64,000 nucleotides of DNA from positions 2,666,001-2,730,000 of the forward strand of contig CAXXDH010000003.1 of the NCBI GenBank assembly GCA_963677785.2. Direction: 5' to 3'. Source of the stretch: G963665495 sp963677785. GTDB taxonomy: Bacteria > Desulfobacterota > Desulfovibrionia > Desulfovibrionales > Desulfovibrionaceae. The translations under genes and the position numbers were made by a program. Shown here in pieces: positions 53,110-61,487 of the stretch; the first letter of the stretch is position 1, and each line of letters opens with the position of its first letter. The notes under the pieces were generated by a model. It saw only the letters and a program-made list of their open reading frames with translations, had not been told where the DNA came from and did not search any database.

Positions 53110-55869
53110 ATGAATACGTCGGTTATCCATATCCAAGGCGCCCGCCAGCACAATCTCAAGAATCTGACCCTGGACATTCCGCGCGAGAAACTCGTGGTGA
53201 TCTGCGGACCGTCCGGATCGGGCAAGAGCACCCTGGCCTTTGATCTGATCTATGCGGAAGGGCAGCGGCGTTATGTCGAGTCCTTGTCCGCCTACGCGCG
53301 GCAGTTTCTGCCCCAGATGGACAAGCCCCTGGTGGAAAAAATCGAGGGGCTCTCCCCGGCCATTTCGCTCGAACAGCAGACCGCCTCGCGCAACCCGCGT
53401 TCGACCGTGGGCACGGTCACCGAAATCTACGACTTTTTGCGCGTCTTTTATGCGCGCCTCGGGCAGACCTATTGTCCGAAATGCGGCAAACCCATCCAGG
53501 CCCAGACCTCGGATGAGATCATCGACGAGATGCTGGCCCTGACCGAAGGCACCAAATTCATTTTGCTGGCGCCGCTGGTGGAGCATCAGAAGGGCACGCA
53601 GCTGGACAGGCTTAAAAAACTCAAGGGCCAGGGCTTTGCCCGTGTACGTGCGGATGGCGAAATTCTGGCTCTGGAGCCGCTGCCCGAACTGGAAAAAAAC
53701 AAAAAGCATACGCTCGAGCTTGTGGTCGATCGCCTGGTGATGAAACCCGAGATTCGCAAGCGGCTGGCCGACTCGGTGGAGCTGGCGCTGCAATACGGAG
53801 AAGGGCGGATCATTCTCCATGTGCTGGGCGAACAGGGCGGGGACCGCTATCTGAGCACGGAATCTGTCTGTCCCACCTGCAAGATCAGCCTGCCTTCTCC
53901 GAGTCCGCAGCTGTTTTCTTTCAACAGTCCGCAGGGCGCCTGTCCGACCTGTTCGGGCCTCGGCAGTGTGGAATATTTCGAGCCGGACCTGATTGCCCCC
54001 AACAAGGGGCTTAGCCTGGAAAAGGGCGGCATCCTGCCCTGGAAAAAGCCCCGGATTCTGGACCGCTACCGCGTCGACCTGGCGCGTCTGGGCGAAAAGT
54101 GGGGTTTTACCCTGAATACGCCCCTGGCCGAATATGCGCCCGAGGCCCTGGAAAAGTTGTTCATAGGCGATTCCGAAACGCACTGGCTGGGCGTGCTCAA
54201 TCTGCTGGAGCAAGGCATGGAATACGGGCACATCTGGCGTGACGAGCTTTCGCGCTTCCGGCAGAACCGTCCCTGTCCGGCCTGCAACGGCGCCCGGCTG
54301 CGGCCCGAAGCCCTGGCCGTCCGCGTGGGCGAGCACAATATTTTTCAGCTCTGTTCACTTTCCATTTCCCGGGCCCTGGACTGGATGCGGGGCCTGGAGT
54401 TCGAAGGGCACAAGACCGCCATTGCCGAGCCCTTGCTCAAGGAGCTGACCCACCGGCTCGGCTTTTTGAAAAACGTGGGGCTGGATTACATCAGCCTGGC
54501 CCGGAACATGGGCACGCTCTCGGGCGGCGAATCCCAGCGCATTCGCCTGGCCGGACAGCTCGGCTCCGGACTGGTGGGCGTGACCTACGTGCTGGACGAA
54601 CCCAGCATCGGGCTGCATCCGCGCGACAACCAGCGCTTGCTGGACACCTTGCGCAGCCTGCAGGCCAGGGGCAATACCGTGCTGGTGGTCGAACACGACG
54701 ACGCCACCATCCGCAACGCCGACCACGTACTCGAACTGGGGCCCGGATCCGGCATGTTGGGCGGCGAAATCGTGCACAACGGCACGGTGGACGCTTTGAT
54801 GAAAAACAAGGAATCCCTAACAGGCAAGTACCTGCGCGGGGACCTGCGTATCGAGCGTCCGGAAAAGCGTCGCGAGCCCAAGGGCGTGCTGCGCCTGGAA
54901 GGCGTACGCACCAATAATCTGCAGAATCTGACCTGCGATTTCCCTCTGGGCTGTCTGACTTGCGTGACCGGTCCGTCCGGCTCGGGCAAAAGCTCCCTGG
55001 TGGTGGATTCGCTCTACAAGCACCTGGCCCTGGCCCGGGGCAACAAAGTGGACAATCCGGGCATCATCGGCGGCATAGAGGGCCTGGAACTGGTGGAAAA
55101 GATCATTTCCATCGATCAGACGCCCATCGGCCGGACCCCGCGTTCCAATCCGGCCACCTATACCAAGGTTTTTGATGAAATCCGCACCATCTTTTCCATG
55201 ACCCAGGACGCCCGCCAGCGCGGCTACAAACCCGGACGTTTCAGTTTTAACGTACGCGGCGGCCGCTGTGAGGCCTGCCAGGGCGACGGCCAGATCCGCG
55301 TGGAGATGCATTTTCTGCCCGACGTCTACGTGACCTGCGACGTCTGCAAAGGCATGCGCTACAACCGCGAAACTCTGGACGTGAAATACAACGGCATGAA
55401 CATCGCGGACGTGCTGGGCATGACCGTCCGCCAGGCCCGGAAGTTCTTCGGCAATTACCCGGTGCTGGAGCGGCGGCTGGGCGTGCTGGAGGAAGTCGGT
55501 CTGGAGTACATCCGCCTCGGCCAGCCCGCCACCACGCTTTCCGGCGGCGAGGCCCAGCGCATCAAGATTTCCCGCGAACTTGGCAAACGCAGCCTGCCCC
55601 GTACGCTCTATGTGCTGGACGAGCCCACCACCGGGCTACACATGCACGAGGTGGGCAAGTTGATCCAGGTATTGCACGGCCTGGTGGAGAAGGGAGCCAG
55701 CGTGCTGGTCATCGAGCATAATGTGGACGTGATTCTGGCCGCCGACCATGTCATCGATCTGGGGCCCGGCGGCGGCGACAGCGGCGGGCGTATCGTGGCT
55801 CAGGGCACGCCAGAAGAACTTATGGCCGATCCGGCCTCGGTGACCGGCTCTTTTCTGCAACAGAGCTGA
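53110..55869 (+). CDS. uvrA: Excinuclease ABC subunit A
   Basis: UvrA recognises bulky DNA damage and loads UvrB in nucleotide excision repair. The 919-residue product has two ABC ATPase halves: Walker A GPSGSGKST near residue 35 and GPSGSGKSS near 622. The signatures are LSGGESQRIRLA and LSGGEAQRIKIS. The zinc modules are CPKC/CPTC in the first half and GGRCEACQGDG with CDVC in the second. I begin at the ATG of MNTSVIHIQGARQHN, the usual UvrA start; the open frame extends 27 codons upstream without similarity. A terminator follows. Confidence 0.98.
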   Translation: MNTSVIHIQGARQHNLKNLTLDIPREKLVVICGPSGSGKSTLAFDLIYAEGQRRYVESLSAYARQFLPQMDKPLVEKIEGLSPAISLEQQTASRNPRSTVGTVTEIYDFLRVFYARLGQTYCPKCGKPIQAQTSDEIIDEMLALTEGTKFILLAPLVEHQKGTQLDRLKKLKGQGFARVRADGEILALEPLPELEKNKKHTLELVVDRLVMKPEIRKRLADSVELALQYGEGRIILHVLGEQGGDRYLSTESVCPTCKISLPSPSPQLFSFNSPQGACPTCSGLGSVEYFEPDLIAPNKGLSLEKGGILPWKKPRILDRYRVDLARLGEKWGFTLNTPLAEYAPEALEKLFIGDSETHWLGVLNLLEQGMEYGHIWRDELSRFRQNRPCPACNGARLRPEALAVRVGEHNIFQLCSLSISRALDWMRGLEFEGHKTAIAEPLLKELTHRLGFLKNVGLDYISLARNMGTLSGGESQRIRLAGQLGSGLVGVTYVLDEPSIGLHPRDNQRLLDTLRSLQARGNTVLVVEHDDATIRNADHVLELGPGSGMLGGEIVHNGTVDALMKNKESLTGKYLRGDLRIERPEKRREPKGVLRLEGVRTNNLQNLTCDFPLGCLTCVTGPSGSGKSSLVVDSLYKHLALARGNKVDNPGIIGGIEGLELVEKIISIDQTPIGRTPRSNPATYTKVFDEIRTIFSMTQDARQRGYKPGRFSFNVRGGRCEACQGDGQIRVEMHFLPDVYVTCDVCKGMRYNRETLDVKYNGMNIADVLGMTVRQARKFFGNYPVLERRLGVLEEVGLEYIRLGQPATTLSGGEAQRIKISRELGKRSLPRTLYVLDEPTTGLHMHEVGKLIQVLHGLVEKGASVLVIEHNVDVILAADHVIDLGPGGGDSGGRIVAQGTPEELMADPASVTGSFLQQS

Positions 55870-55890
55870 ATACGAGTCGAACATTTGCGA

Positions 55891-55917
55891 GCGGGGGCCT
55901 GCGCCCCCGTCTTTTTT
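55891..55917 (+). terminator. Rho-independent terminator after uvrA
   Basis: CGGGGGC pairs with GCCCCCG around a four-base loop, followed by six Ts after GTC. Confidence 0.9.
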
Positions 55918-56005
55918 CACGTCTGGTGACCGTCCTCTGAATTTTTCGGTAAAAAGAGCGCCTGCGACTTTCTCTTGCCGCATTTCTCTGGTAATTGCCT
56001 GAAGC

Positions 56006-57898
56006 ATGACCTCCATCATTGCCATACCAGCGTACGCCGTTGTTTTGTATGTGGCTGCTTTGCTCGTCCTGCTGCTCGCGGTGGTGCTGCTGTGGCGGCG
56101 GAGCAGGCATGCGGCCGACGCGTGCGACACGCTTTTCGACGTTTCATCCGAAGGACAGCTGCTGCTGGACAGTACGGGCCGTATCGTCAAAGCCAATGAC
56201 GCGGCGTTGGGGCTTTTTAACGTGGATGCGCAAGAACTCGAAGGGCATCCTTTTCAAGAGTTGCTGATGGACCCGGATTTCTCGCCGGATGATCCGTGGG
56301 ATATTGCCAAAGGACCGGACCAGCGCCTGCCGTACGTGTTTCAGGGGACGGAGTGCCGGGGCAGCATCAACGCCCTGGTGGATTTCCGGCCTCTGCGTTA
56401 CGGATCGCGCGAGCTGCTGCTGGTGGCCATCAACGACCAGTCCGGCGTGCGGCGGCTGCAATCCTGCCAAGCGCGGCTGTATGCGATGTATGAAAATGGA
56501 TTTCAGGGCATCGCCGTGCTGCAGGAAGGTATTTTCGTCTACGCCAACAAGTTGTTCGAGCGGTTTTGCGGCATATCCCTCGGGCAGCTGAGCGAACAGT
56601 CCGCACAAGAAGTTTTTCATCCGCTAGACCAGGAGTTCGTCTGGCAGGAACTGACGCAGGGCGCTCGTTGCGAAGAAGCCAACCGCTGTTTTTCCTGCCG
56701 CCTGCAGCGTCCGGACGATACCGAAGTCTGGGTACGCGTCACCATCGTCTGCATGCAGTGGGAGCAACGCCCGGCTCTGTTCTGCTTTTTTCTGGACATC
56801 TCCGCGCTGAAAGCATTGGAAGGCTTGCGGATTGACCTGCAGGATCTGGACAACGCGGACACCAGAACGCCTCTGGCGTCCGTCATTGACCTGCCCCGTC
56901 GTATTCTGCAGGCAAACGGACTTTCTCCCGAACAGGAGCAGCGGCTGCGGGCCGTGGAACAGGCCGGATATGTGCTGCTGCGGACGCTGCATCACTCGCT
57001 GGATGCCTACAGAATGGGCGTCGGATCCTATGAGTTTGCCCCAGGTCCGGTGGATCTGGCCTCGCTGCTGGAACGGATCTGCGAGGATGTTGTTTCCGGC
57101 AAGGGCGAAGTCACGGCACGGGTGAAGCTGGACTGTGATGGTCTGCAACCTGCCGGGGCTGCGCGCGTGCTTGTGGCTGGCGATGCGATGCTGCTGCATA
57201 CGCTTTTTTACGACAGCGCTCAGGCGGCGTGTTCCTGTGCGCGTCCGGATGGCCGAGTAACCTGCAGGTGCCTAAGTCATACCGACACGGCAGAAGTGCT
57301 TTTCGCTGTCCGTGCGGAGCCAGGTGCGAATATCCAGGCCCCGCTTGCGGCGCGTATCGCCGCTTTGCACCATGGCGCAGTGCAGGTCTGCGGCATTGCG
57401 CCGGATACGCTGGAGCTTTCGGTCAAACTGCCTTGTTTCCGCCCGGAAAAAGACGGGGAAAATCTGGCGGAAACACATCCGGTGATTGCGCCCTGGCCCC
57501 GCGGACGGCTGCTGGTCGCAGCCGCGGACGCGGCGCAGTTCGCGGCCTGCAAAGCGCAACTGGCGCACCTGCCCTATGTTGTGGATCTGGTTGCCAGCGG
57601 CTCTCAGGCGGTGGCCCAATACACTGGCCGCATCTATGATCTGGTGTGCGTGGATATGCGTATGGCGGATGGTCTGGAAGCTGTCCAGCAGATCCGCAGC
57701 TTCGAACAGCAAAGCGGCCGCGGGCGCGTTCCCATAGTGGGGCTGCTCGGAACCAACGGCGATCCCAGCGACCGCAGTTACTTTGAGGTCGGCTGCCAGG
57801 CCGTGCTGCCCCAACCTTTCGAGGCCGGCCAGCTGCTGGCGCTTATCCAACGCTTCTCCCCGCAAAGCAGCGCCGCTCCAGCATCCGCCGACAAGTAA
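56006..57898 (+). CDS. Degenerate hybrid sensor kinase (PAS-pseudokinase-receiver-like)
   Basis: A 630-residue membrane-anchored signalling protein. A single membrane segment (about 10-30) is followed by two PAS domains (about 40-145 and 155-270). A helical region then resembles a histidine-kinase dimerisation domain, but the H-box reads LDNADTRTPLASVI, so the phospho-accepting histidine is alanine (residue 284). The ATPase part (about 345-480) lacks recognisable N- and G-boxes. The C-terminal receiver-like domain keeps an aspartate (D550 in LVCVDMRMADG), but the conserved lysine is glutamine (Q603 in VLPQPF). It is rich in cysteine. Kinase activity is unlikely; a scaffold or sensor role is possible. 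Confidence 0.75.
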   Translation: MTSIIAIPAYAVVLYVAALLVLLLAVVLLWRRSRHAADACDTLFDVSSEGQLLLDSTGRIVKANDAALGLFNVDAQELEGHPFQELLMDPDFSPDDPWDIAKGPDQRLPYVFQGTECRGSINALVDFRPLRYGSRELLLVAINDQSGVRRLQSCQARLYAMYENGFQGIAVLQEGIFVYANKLFERFCGISLGQLSEQSAQEVFHPLDQEFVWQELTQGARCEEANRCFSCRLQRPDDTEVWVRVTIVCMQWEQRPALFCFFLDISALKALEGLRIDLQDLDNADTRTPLASVIDLPRRILQANGLSPEQEQRLRAVEQAGYVLLRTLHHSLDAYRMGVGSYEFAPGPVDLASLLERICEDVVSGKGEVTARVKLDCDGLQPAGAARVLVAGDAMLLHTLFYDSAQAACSCARPDGRVTCRCLSHTDTAEVLFAVRAEPGANIQAPLAARIAALHHGAVQVCGIAPDTLELSVKLPCFRPEKDGENLAETHPVIAPWPRGRLLVAAADAAQFAACKAQLAHLPYVVDLVASGSQAVAQYTGRIYDLVCVDMRMADGLEAVQQIRSFEQQSGRGRVPIVGLLGTNGDPSDRSYFEVGCQAVLPQPFEAGQLLALIQRFSPQSSAAPASADK

Positions 57899-57970
57899 TC
57901 TTTTTTTCAAAAAAAACCGGAAAATGCGCTCTTCCTTTTTGCGGCAATTATGTATAAAGGAAAAACGCAC

Positions 57971-58060
57971 GGAGGGATGGCCGAGCGGTTGAAGGCGGTG
58001 GTCTTGAAAACCACTGACGGGGCAACTCGTCCGGGGGTTCGAATCCCTCTCCCTCCGCCA
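57971..58060 (+). tRNA. tRNA-Ser (anticodon UGA)
   Basis: A complete class II tRNA with encoded CCA. The acceptor arm GGAGGGA pairs with TCCCTCC. The anticodon stem GTGGT/ACCAC encloses CTTGAAA with TGA at 58005-58007. A variable arm and the T-arm GGGGGTTCGAATCCCTC follow. It reads UCA and, by wobble, other UCN codons. It lies next to the restriction-modification region, and tRNA-Ser 3' ends are common integration sites. Confidence 0.97.
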
Positions 58061-58417
58061 TTATAGTTGGATAAAACAATATGTTAGACAGTGTCCATTG
58101 TAAGGATATTACTTCTGTCCAGCCTTTGTAGGGAAGATCCGGGCTAGTTGATGTTAATGGGGTTACACCAAGAACAGGGGCACCTCCTCCGGAAACGCAT
58201 CAATTCCGATTGATGTTATTGTTCGATTCTCCGCATAACACCTTGACCCGCAATCGGTAGTTTTCGAATAAAAGGAGCCAAGCGACAGCGGTTCCTACTA
58301 TCCGCATTTTATACAAGACGTTTTGATTGTCTTCTTGATACATTGCAAACGGTCCGATATCCCGAGTCACTTCCAACGTTCCCCCGGGGACCTATTATAA
58401 CCCCATCCGATCATTGG
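58061..58417. other. Junction between tRNA-Ser and the restriction operon
   Basis: About 360 bases without a confident gene. A minus-strand frame at 58200-58343 encodes 47 residues with a short hydrophobic stretch (VGTAVAWLLLF) but has no ribosome site. TTAGACAGTGTCCA (58084-58097) resembles an insertion-sequence terminus, with no transposase nearby. I find no second copy of the tRNA 3' end within the window. Confidence 0.4.
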
Positions 58418-59050
58418 TCATGGAAAGAGAGCAAATTTCTTTTGCGAGGCATGCTCGTACGGAATGAGCGGTTTATGGAACAAGGCTTCGGCAGCAATTG
58501 GCAGGGGCGGCTGCAGGATGACCCTGTCCAGGGACGCCCCCCCGACTATGAAGATGGCCATGCACGCCCAGTTGCTGATCCAGGCGCATGTCGAACCGCA
58601 TGCCGGAAAGCCGCAGCCGCAGCACCAAAACCTGCCTCCGTACTCTTTGGACCCCATGATGAACTGGTATCTTACGGCATTATATTCGCGGGCCTTGTTT
58701 CGTGCCTGGGCATCGTTCAGGAAGCGTCCCCGCAAGGTTTCTTCTGGTGGAAGGGAATGGGCAACAGAAGATAAAATGCGCCCGAGAGGTTCGCGCGACA
58801 GCAGCAGGAGTTGGTCGCGCTGCGTATCGTATGCGCCCAGCCGGGCCTCACGGAGGAATTTTTTGATGTCCCGTCCGGGGGTATTCCCGCAAAAGTCGTA
58901 GTTCTCATGATGGATGACGAGCAAGCAGTCGGGGCGTACGCCTTCCTGGCCGCTTCCCCGCAACGTTCCCGTACCTAAAAGTTCCCTGTAGGTCTCCTCC
59001 GGCAGTTCGAGCAATTGCTCCGGGAAGTCGTACGCGCCTTGCAGTTCCAT
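58418..59050 (-). CDS. Unknown protein, third gene downstream of hsdS
   Basis: A 210-residue product that I cannot assign. The first 130 residues are polar, with a possible fold around CLLVIHHENYDFCGNTPGRD. After residue 145 comes a cysteine- and tryptophan-rich stretch (WCCGCGFPACGSTC, then NWACMAIFIVGGA) that may be a membrane-inserted hairpin or metal site. The start ATG lies 20 bases after the preceding gene but has no ribosome site, so coupling is assumed. A longer upstream frame overlaps the previous gene and looks like its shadow. It is the last gene of the minus-strand operon before tRNA-Ser. Confidence 0.45.
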   Translation of the reverse strand: MELQGAYDFPEQLLELPEETYRELLGTGTLRGSGQEGVRPDCLLVIHHENYDFCGNTPGRDIKKFLREARLGAYDTQRDQLLLLSREPLGRILSSVAHSLPPEETLRGRFLNDAQARNKAREYNAVRYQFIMGSKEYGGRFWCCGCGFPACGSTCAWISNWACMAIFIVGGASLDRVILQPPLPIAAEALFHKPLIPYEHASQKKFALFP

Positions 59051-59070
59051 CGGCTTGTCTGCTGTTGCGT

Positions 59071-59673
59071 TCAATCCCGGCCGACGAGCCAGCCCAGGCC
59101 GCAGGCGGCGACCAGCGTACCCAGGCCGAAGCTGGGGCCGGCTTTCGGGGAGTTGGAGGAGAAACACGTCCGCCAGGCTTCAAGCGCGGTCATTTCGTCT
59201 TCGCAGTCAAAAGTGATGGTCAAATCCTTGTGCACCTGCCCGTCCCGCGCGTGGGGCTCCGGATCGGCCACTACGGCCTGCATGGTGGAGAACATCCGCA
59301 GCACGTCGCGTACCGGGCGTTCGATGATCCGGCAGAGCAGTCGCGGGCCGTCTTCAAGTTCCGGAGCGGTCTGCCAGCCCCGGACCTGCTCGGAAAGTTC
59401 GAGAATATCCTCCAGACAGCGCCGGAGTGCTGCCAATTCGTTCTTATTCCCAGTCCCGAGCTCATTCATCTGCCGGACCAGCGTTTCCATGGACCACTGC
59501 AGCATACGCAGCTTGACCTCGATGTGTGCGTCGAGCAGCTCAAAGAACTTGAGCTCGGGAACGCTTTCGTCGGGAAGCGTACGCTGTCCGTCCAGCCGTC
59601 GGGAGACGTCCGCCACCAGTTCATGGCTCTGCTCGGCAATGGCTCGGGCGGTTTTGTCGCGAATGGTGTGCAT
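59071..59673 (-). CDS. Unknown helical protein with C-terminal membrane tail, second gene downstream of hsdS
   Basis: A 200-residue product, no family recognised. It is acidic and predicted almost wholly helical to about residue 175, with segments suggestive of coiled coil (LKFFELLDAHIEVKLRMLQW). A glycine-rich hydrophobic tail (GLGTLVAACGLGWLVG) ends the protein, as in tail-anchored or pore-forming proteins. The ATG has only a weak ribosome site. It follows the membrane-anchored gene by 39 bases and precedes the cysteine-rich gene by 20, so the three are likely one transcript with hsdS. Confidence 0.55.
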   Translation of the reverse strand: MHTIRDKTARAIAEQSHELVADVSRRLDGQRTLPDESVPELKFFELLDAHIEVKLRMLQWSMETLVRQMNELGTGNKNELAALRRCLEDILELSEQVRGWQTAPELEDGPRLLCRIIERPVRDVLRMFSTMQAVVADPEPHARDGQVHKDLTITFDCEDEMTALEAWRTCFSSNSPKAGPSFGLGTLVAACGLGWLVGRD

Positions 59674-59712
59674 GATGGGGGCCTTGGGTTTGTCAGAAGT
59701 AGGTGTTTTTAC

Positions 59713-60282
59713 TTAGGAGGATGTTCGATTGCAAGTGTCAGTCATTTTGGAAATTTTTTTCAGGTGTTCTTCAATGGCGCTTATGCTTTTTATGAGTTTT
59801 TGTTCATGTGTTGGAGATGTGTACGCTAACCCTCTAAAAACAGTAGCGTCAAGGAAGGAAGAAAAAAGATGTGTTTTGCCGTCGATATCATCATAACGTG
59901 ACACCACAACAGCGCGGATCTCTTTTAAATCTTTAAAAGTTCCCAAGGAATGTGTGACGGCTTGGCCCGGCTTCAAAACATCGAGCTTCAAAAAAGTGTA
60001 ATTATTGAATGTAGCATTTGGCGAACTGGCGATAACCTCAAAGTCCGGCTCAGCCTGGATACGGATATTACGCGCCAGACCCATGCCTACGTTTTCGATC
60101 ACAAGATTCATGTAAAGACTTTCTTTCGAACCAGGTTCTATCGTCACCACCACCAGAGGCTGCTTGTACATTTCCCGCGTCTTCCGCGCTTCGGCGGCAA
60201 GGATACGGGTATACCAGGCGAGGATGGCCGTGAGCCCCAGAAGGCCGATAGAAGATATGGTTTGCACAAGGCTCGCTTCCAT
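59713..60282 (-). CDS. Membrane-anchored beta-rich protein coupled to hsdS
   Basis: A 189-residue protein with an N-terminal membrane segment (about residues 8-28). A short charged helix (AAEARKTREMYKQP) follows, then a beta-rich domain that begins VVVTIEP and includes NLVIENVGMGLARNIRIQ, reminiscent of CARDB/Ig-like folds. Proteins of this plan occur widely, often as unassigned neighbours of other systems. Its ATG shares the A of the hsdS stop (TGATG), which indicates translational coupling and co-production with the restriction complex. It could be a membrane-acting accessory or an independent passenger. I cannot name a family. Confidence 0.65.
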   Translation of the reverse strand: MEASLVQTISSIGLLGLTAILAWYTRILAAEARKTREMYKQPLVVVTIEPGSKESLYMNLVIENVGMGLARNIRIQAEPDFEVIASSPNATFNNYTFLKLDVLKPGQAVTHSLGTFKDLKEIRAVVVSRYDDIDGKTHLFSSFLDATVFRGLAYTSPTHEQKLIKSISAIEEHLKKISKMTDTCNRTSS

Positions 60283-61487
60283 CAGAGCTCTCCTCTGAAG
60301 GCGCGTTGGGAGAGGGAGGAGAAGATTTCGTCAGTTTGATGAACTGAACTCATAATGCGAGCAAAATGGTTTTCTGTCCTCCAGAATATTGTGCTGAATT
60401 TTTTTTGGAGATCTAATGGGGGAATCGGCGCAGAAGTAGAAATAAATTTTTGCTTGGAAATATTTAGCATCGATCCGCTGGTACCAGTGGCCTTGCTAGT
60501 TAAAACATCACGAAATCTAGGAGCTGAAAGGAGAAATTTTATATATTCCGGAGTTGCTTCATTGCTTGACGTTGTAATTTTCCAAAGTTTATCGGGTAAA
60601 AAAATATTATGGTAATCAGCGTCAACAATACACGTTGCTGCTACAAGTTCACGGGTATTTGCTCTGCTAAAAAGTAAGTCTCCTTTTAAGGGGTGTACGA
60701 GATTTTTTTTTGTTGATAAATCTGTTACAACCTTATGTTCCGAATAGTTAAAACGCCCCGAAGTTACTGCGCTTATTTTTAGTACAGCTTTTTCATGATT
60801 TTTTTCAATTCGACGATCTTCGCCTTTTGCGCTCCATCCAGCTATAATGGATTCCAGTGCGCTGCCCAACTGCCGCACCTCCCACCCCTTCGGATTCGTC
60901 ACCGGATCCCCGAACATATCCAGGAACACGCTGCGCAGAAACGCGTCCGCAAGCCGCAACGCCTCCTGCCGCTTCCGCCGAATCCCGTCCACCTTGTCCA
61001 GGATGGCTGCGATGCGTTTTTGCTCGGAAAGGGGGGGGAGGGGGATTTTGCTATCCTTGATACTTTTATCTGAGACAGCAGGATAGTTTGCCCCCGTTGC
61101 CTTGCTAACCATGTCACAGACAAACAGAGGATTTTTGACCCAATGGAATAGGAATCGGTGATCTAGCTTATTAGTTTTTGGCCTTAAAACACAAAAACCT
61201 GTTGAAGCAGTTGCTCCACTTAGACTTTTTGGAACAACTGCAACTCCATTTAAATTGGGTCTAACTGTAGCGACGAGGACATCGTTGGCTTGGACAAGTT
61301 GTCTCGCACGACTTGGAGCCTCAGATGGCAGGACTTCTGAGGTTTCAATGATCTCTTTTTTTTCTCTATCTATCGAACTTAGGTCGATGTAATGGAATGG
61401 ATTACGATCTTTAGCTGCACGAGGATTCCATGTCGTTACCTTGTCAATAAAGTGCCCAATCTGCGCTTTAGGAGTTGTTTGCGTCAT
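60282..61487 (-). CDS. hsdS: Type I restriction-modification specificity subunit HsdS
   Basis: HsdS supplies DNA target recognition for the type I complex. The 401-residue product has two target-recognition domains (about 1-145 and 205-345). Each is followed by a conserved helical spacer: IPLPPLSEQKRIAAILDKVD in the centre, and APIPPLDLQKKFSTIFW at the C-terminus. The second recognition domain is coded by DNA visibly richer in A and T than the spacers, as expected for a segment exchanged by recombination. It overlaps hsdM by four bases (ATGA). Confidence 0.95.
   Translation of the reverse strand: MTQTTPKAQIGHFIDKVTTWNPRAAKDRNPFHYIDLSSIDREKKEIIETSEVLPSEAPSRARQLVQANDVLVATVRPNLNGVAVVPKSLSGATASTGFCVLRPKTNKLDHRFLFHWVKNPLFVCDMVSKATGANYPAVSDKSIKDSKIPLPPLSEQKRIAAILDKVDGIRRKRQEALRLADAFLRSVFLDMFGDPVTNPKGWEVRQLGSALESIIAGWSAKGEDRRIEKNHEKAVLKISAVTSGRFNYSEHKVVTDLSTKKNLVHPLKGDLLFSRANTRELVAATCIVDADYHNIFLPDKLWKITTSSNEATPEYIKFLLSAPRFRDVLTSKATGTSGSMLNISKQKFISTSAPIPPLDLQKKFSTIFWRTENHFARIMSSVHQTDEIFSSLSQRAFRGEL

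Noticed and set aside
58464..58901. 145-codon plus-strand frame opposite the last operon gene
   Set aside because: Lies antisense to a gene in a packed operon, with no ribosome site. Since the minus-strand gene is itself uncertain, this is a preference and not proof.
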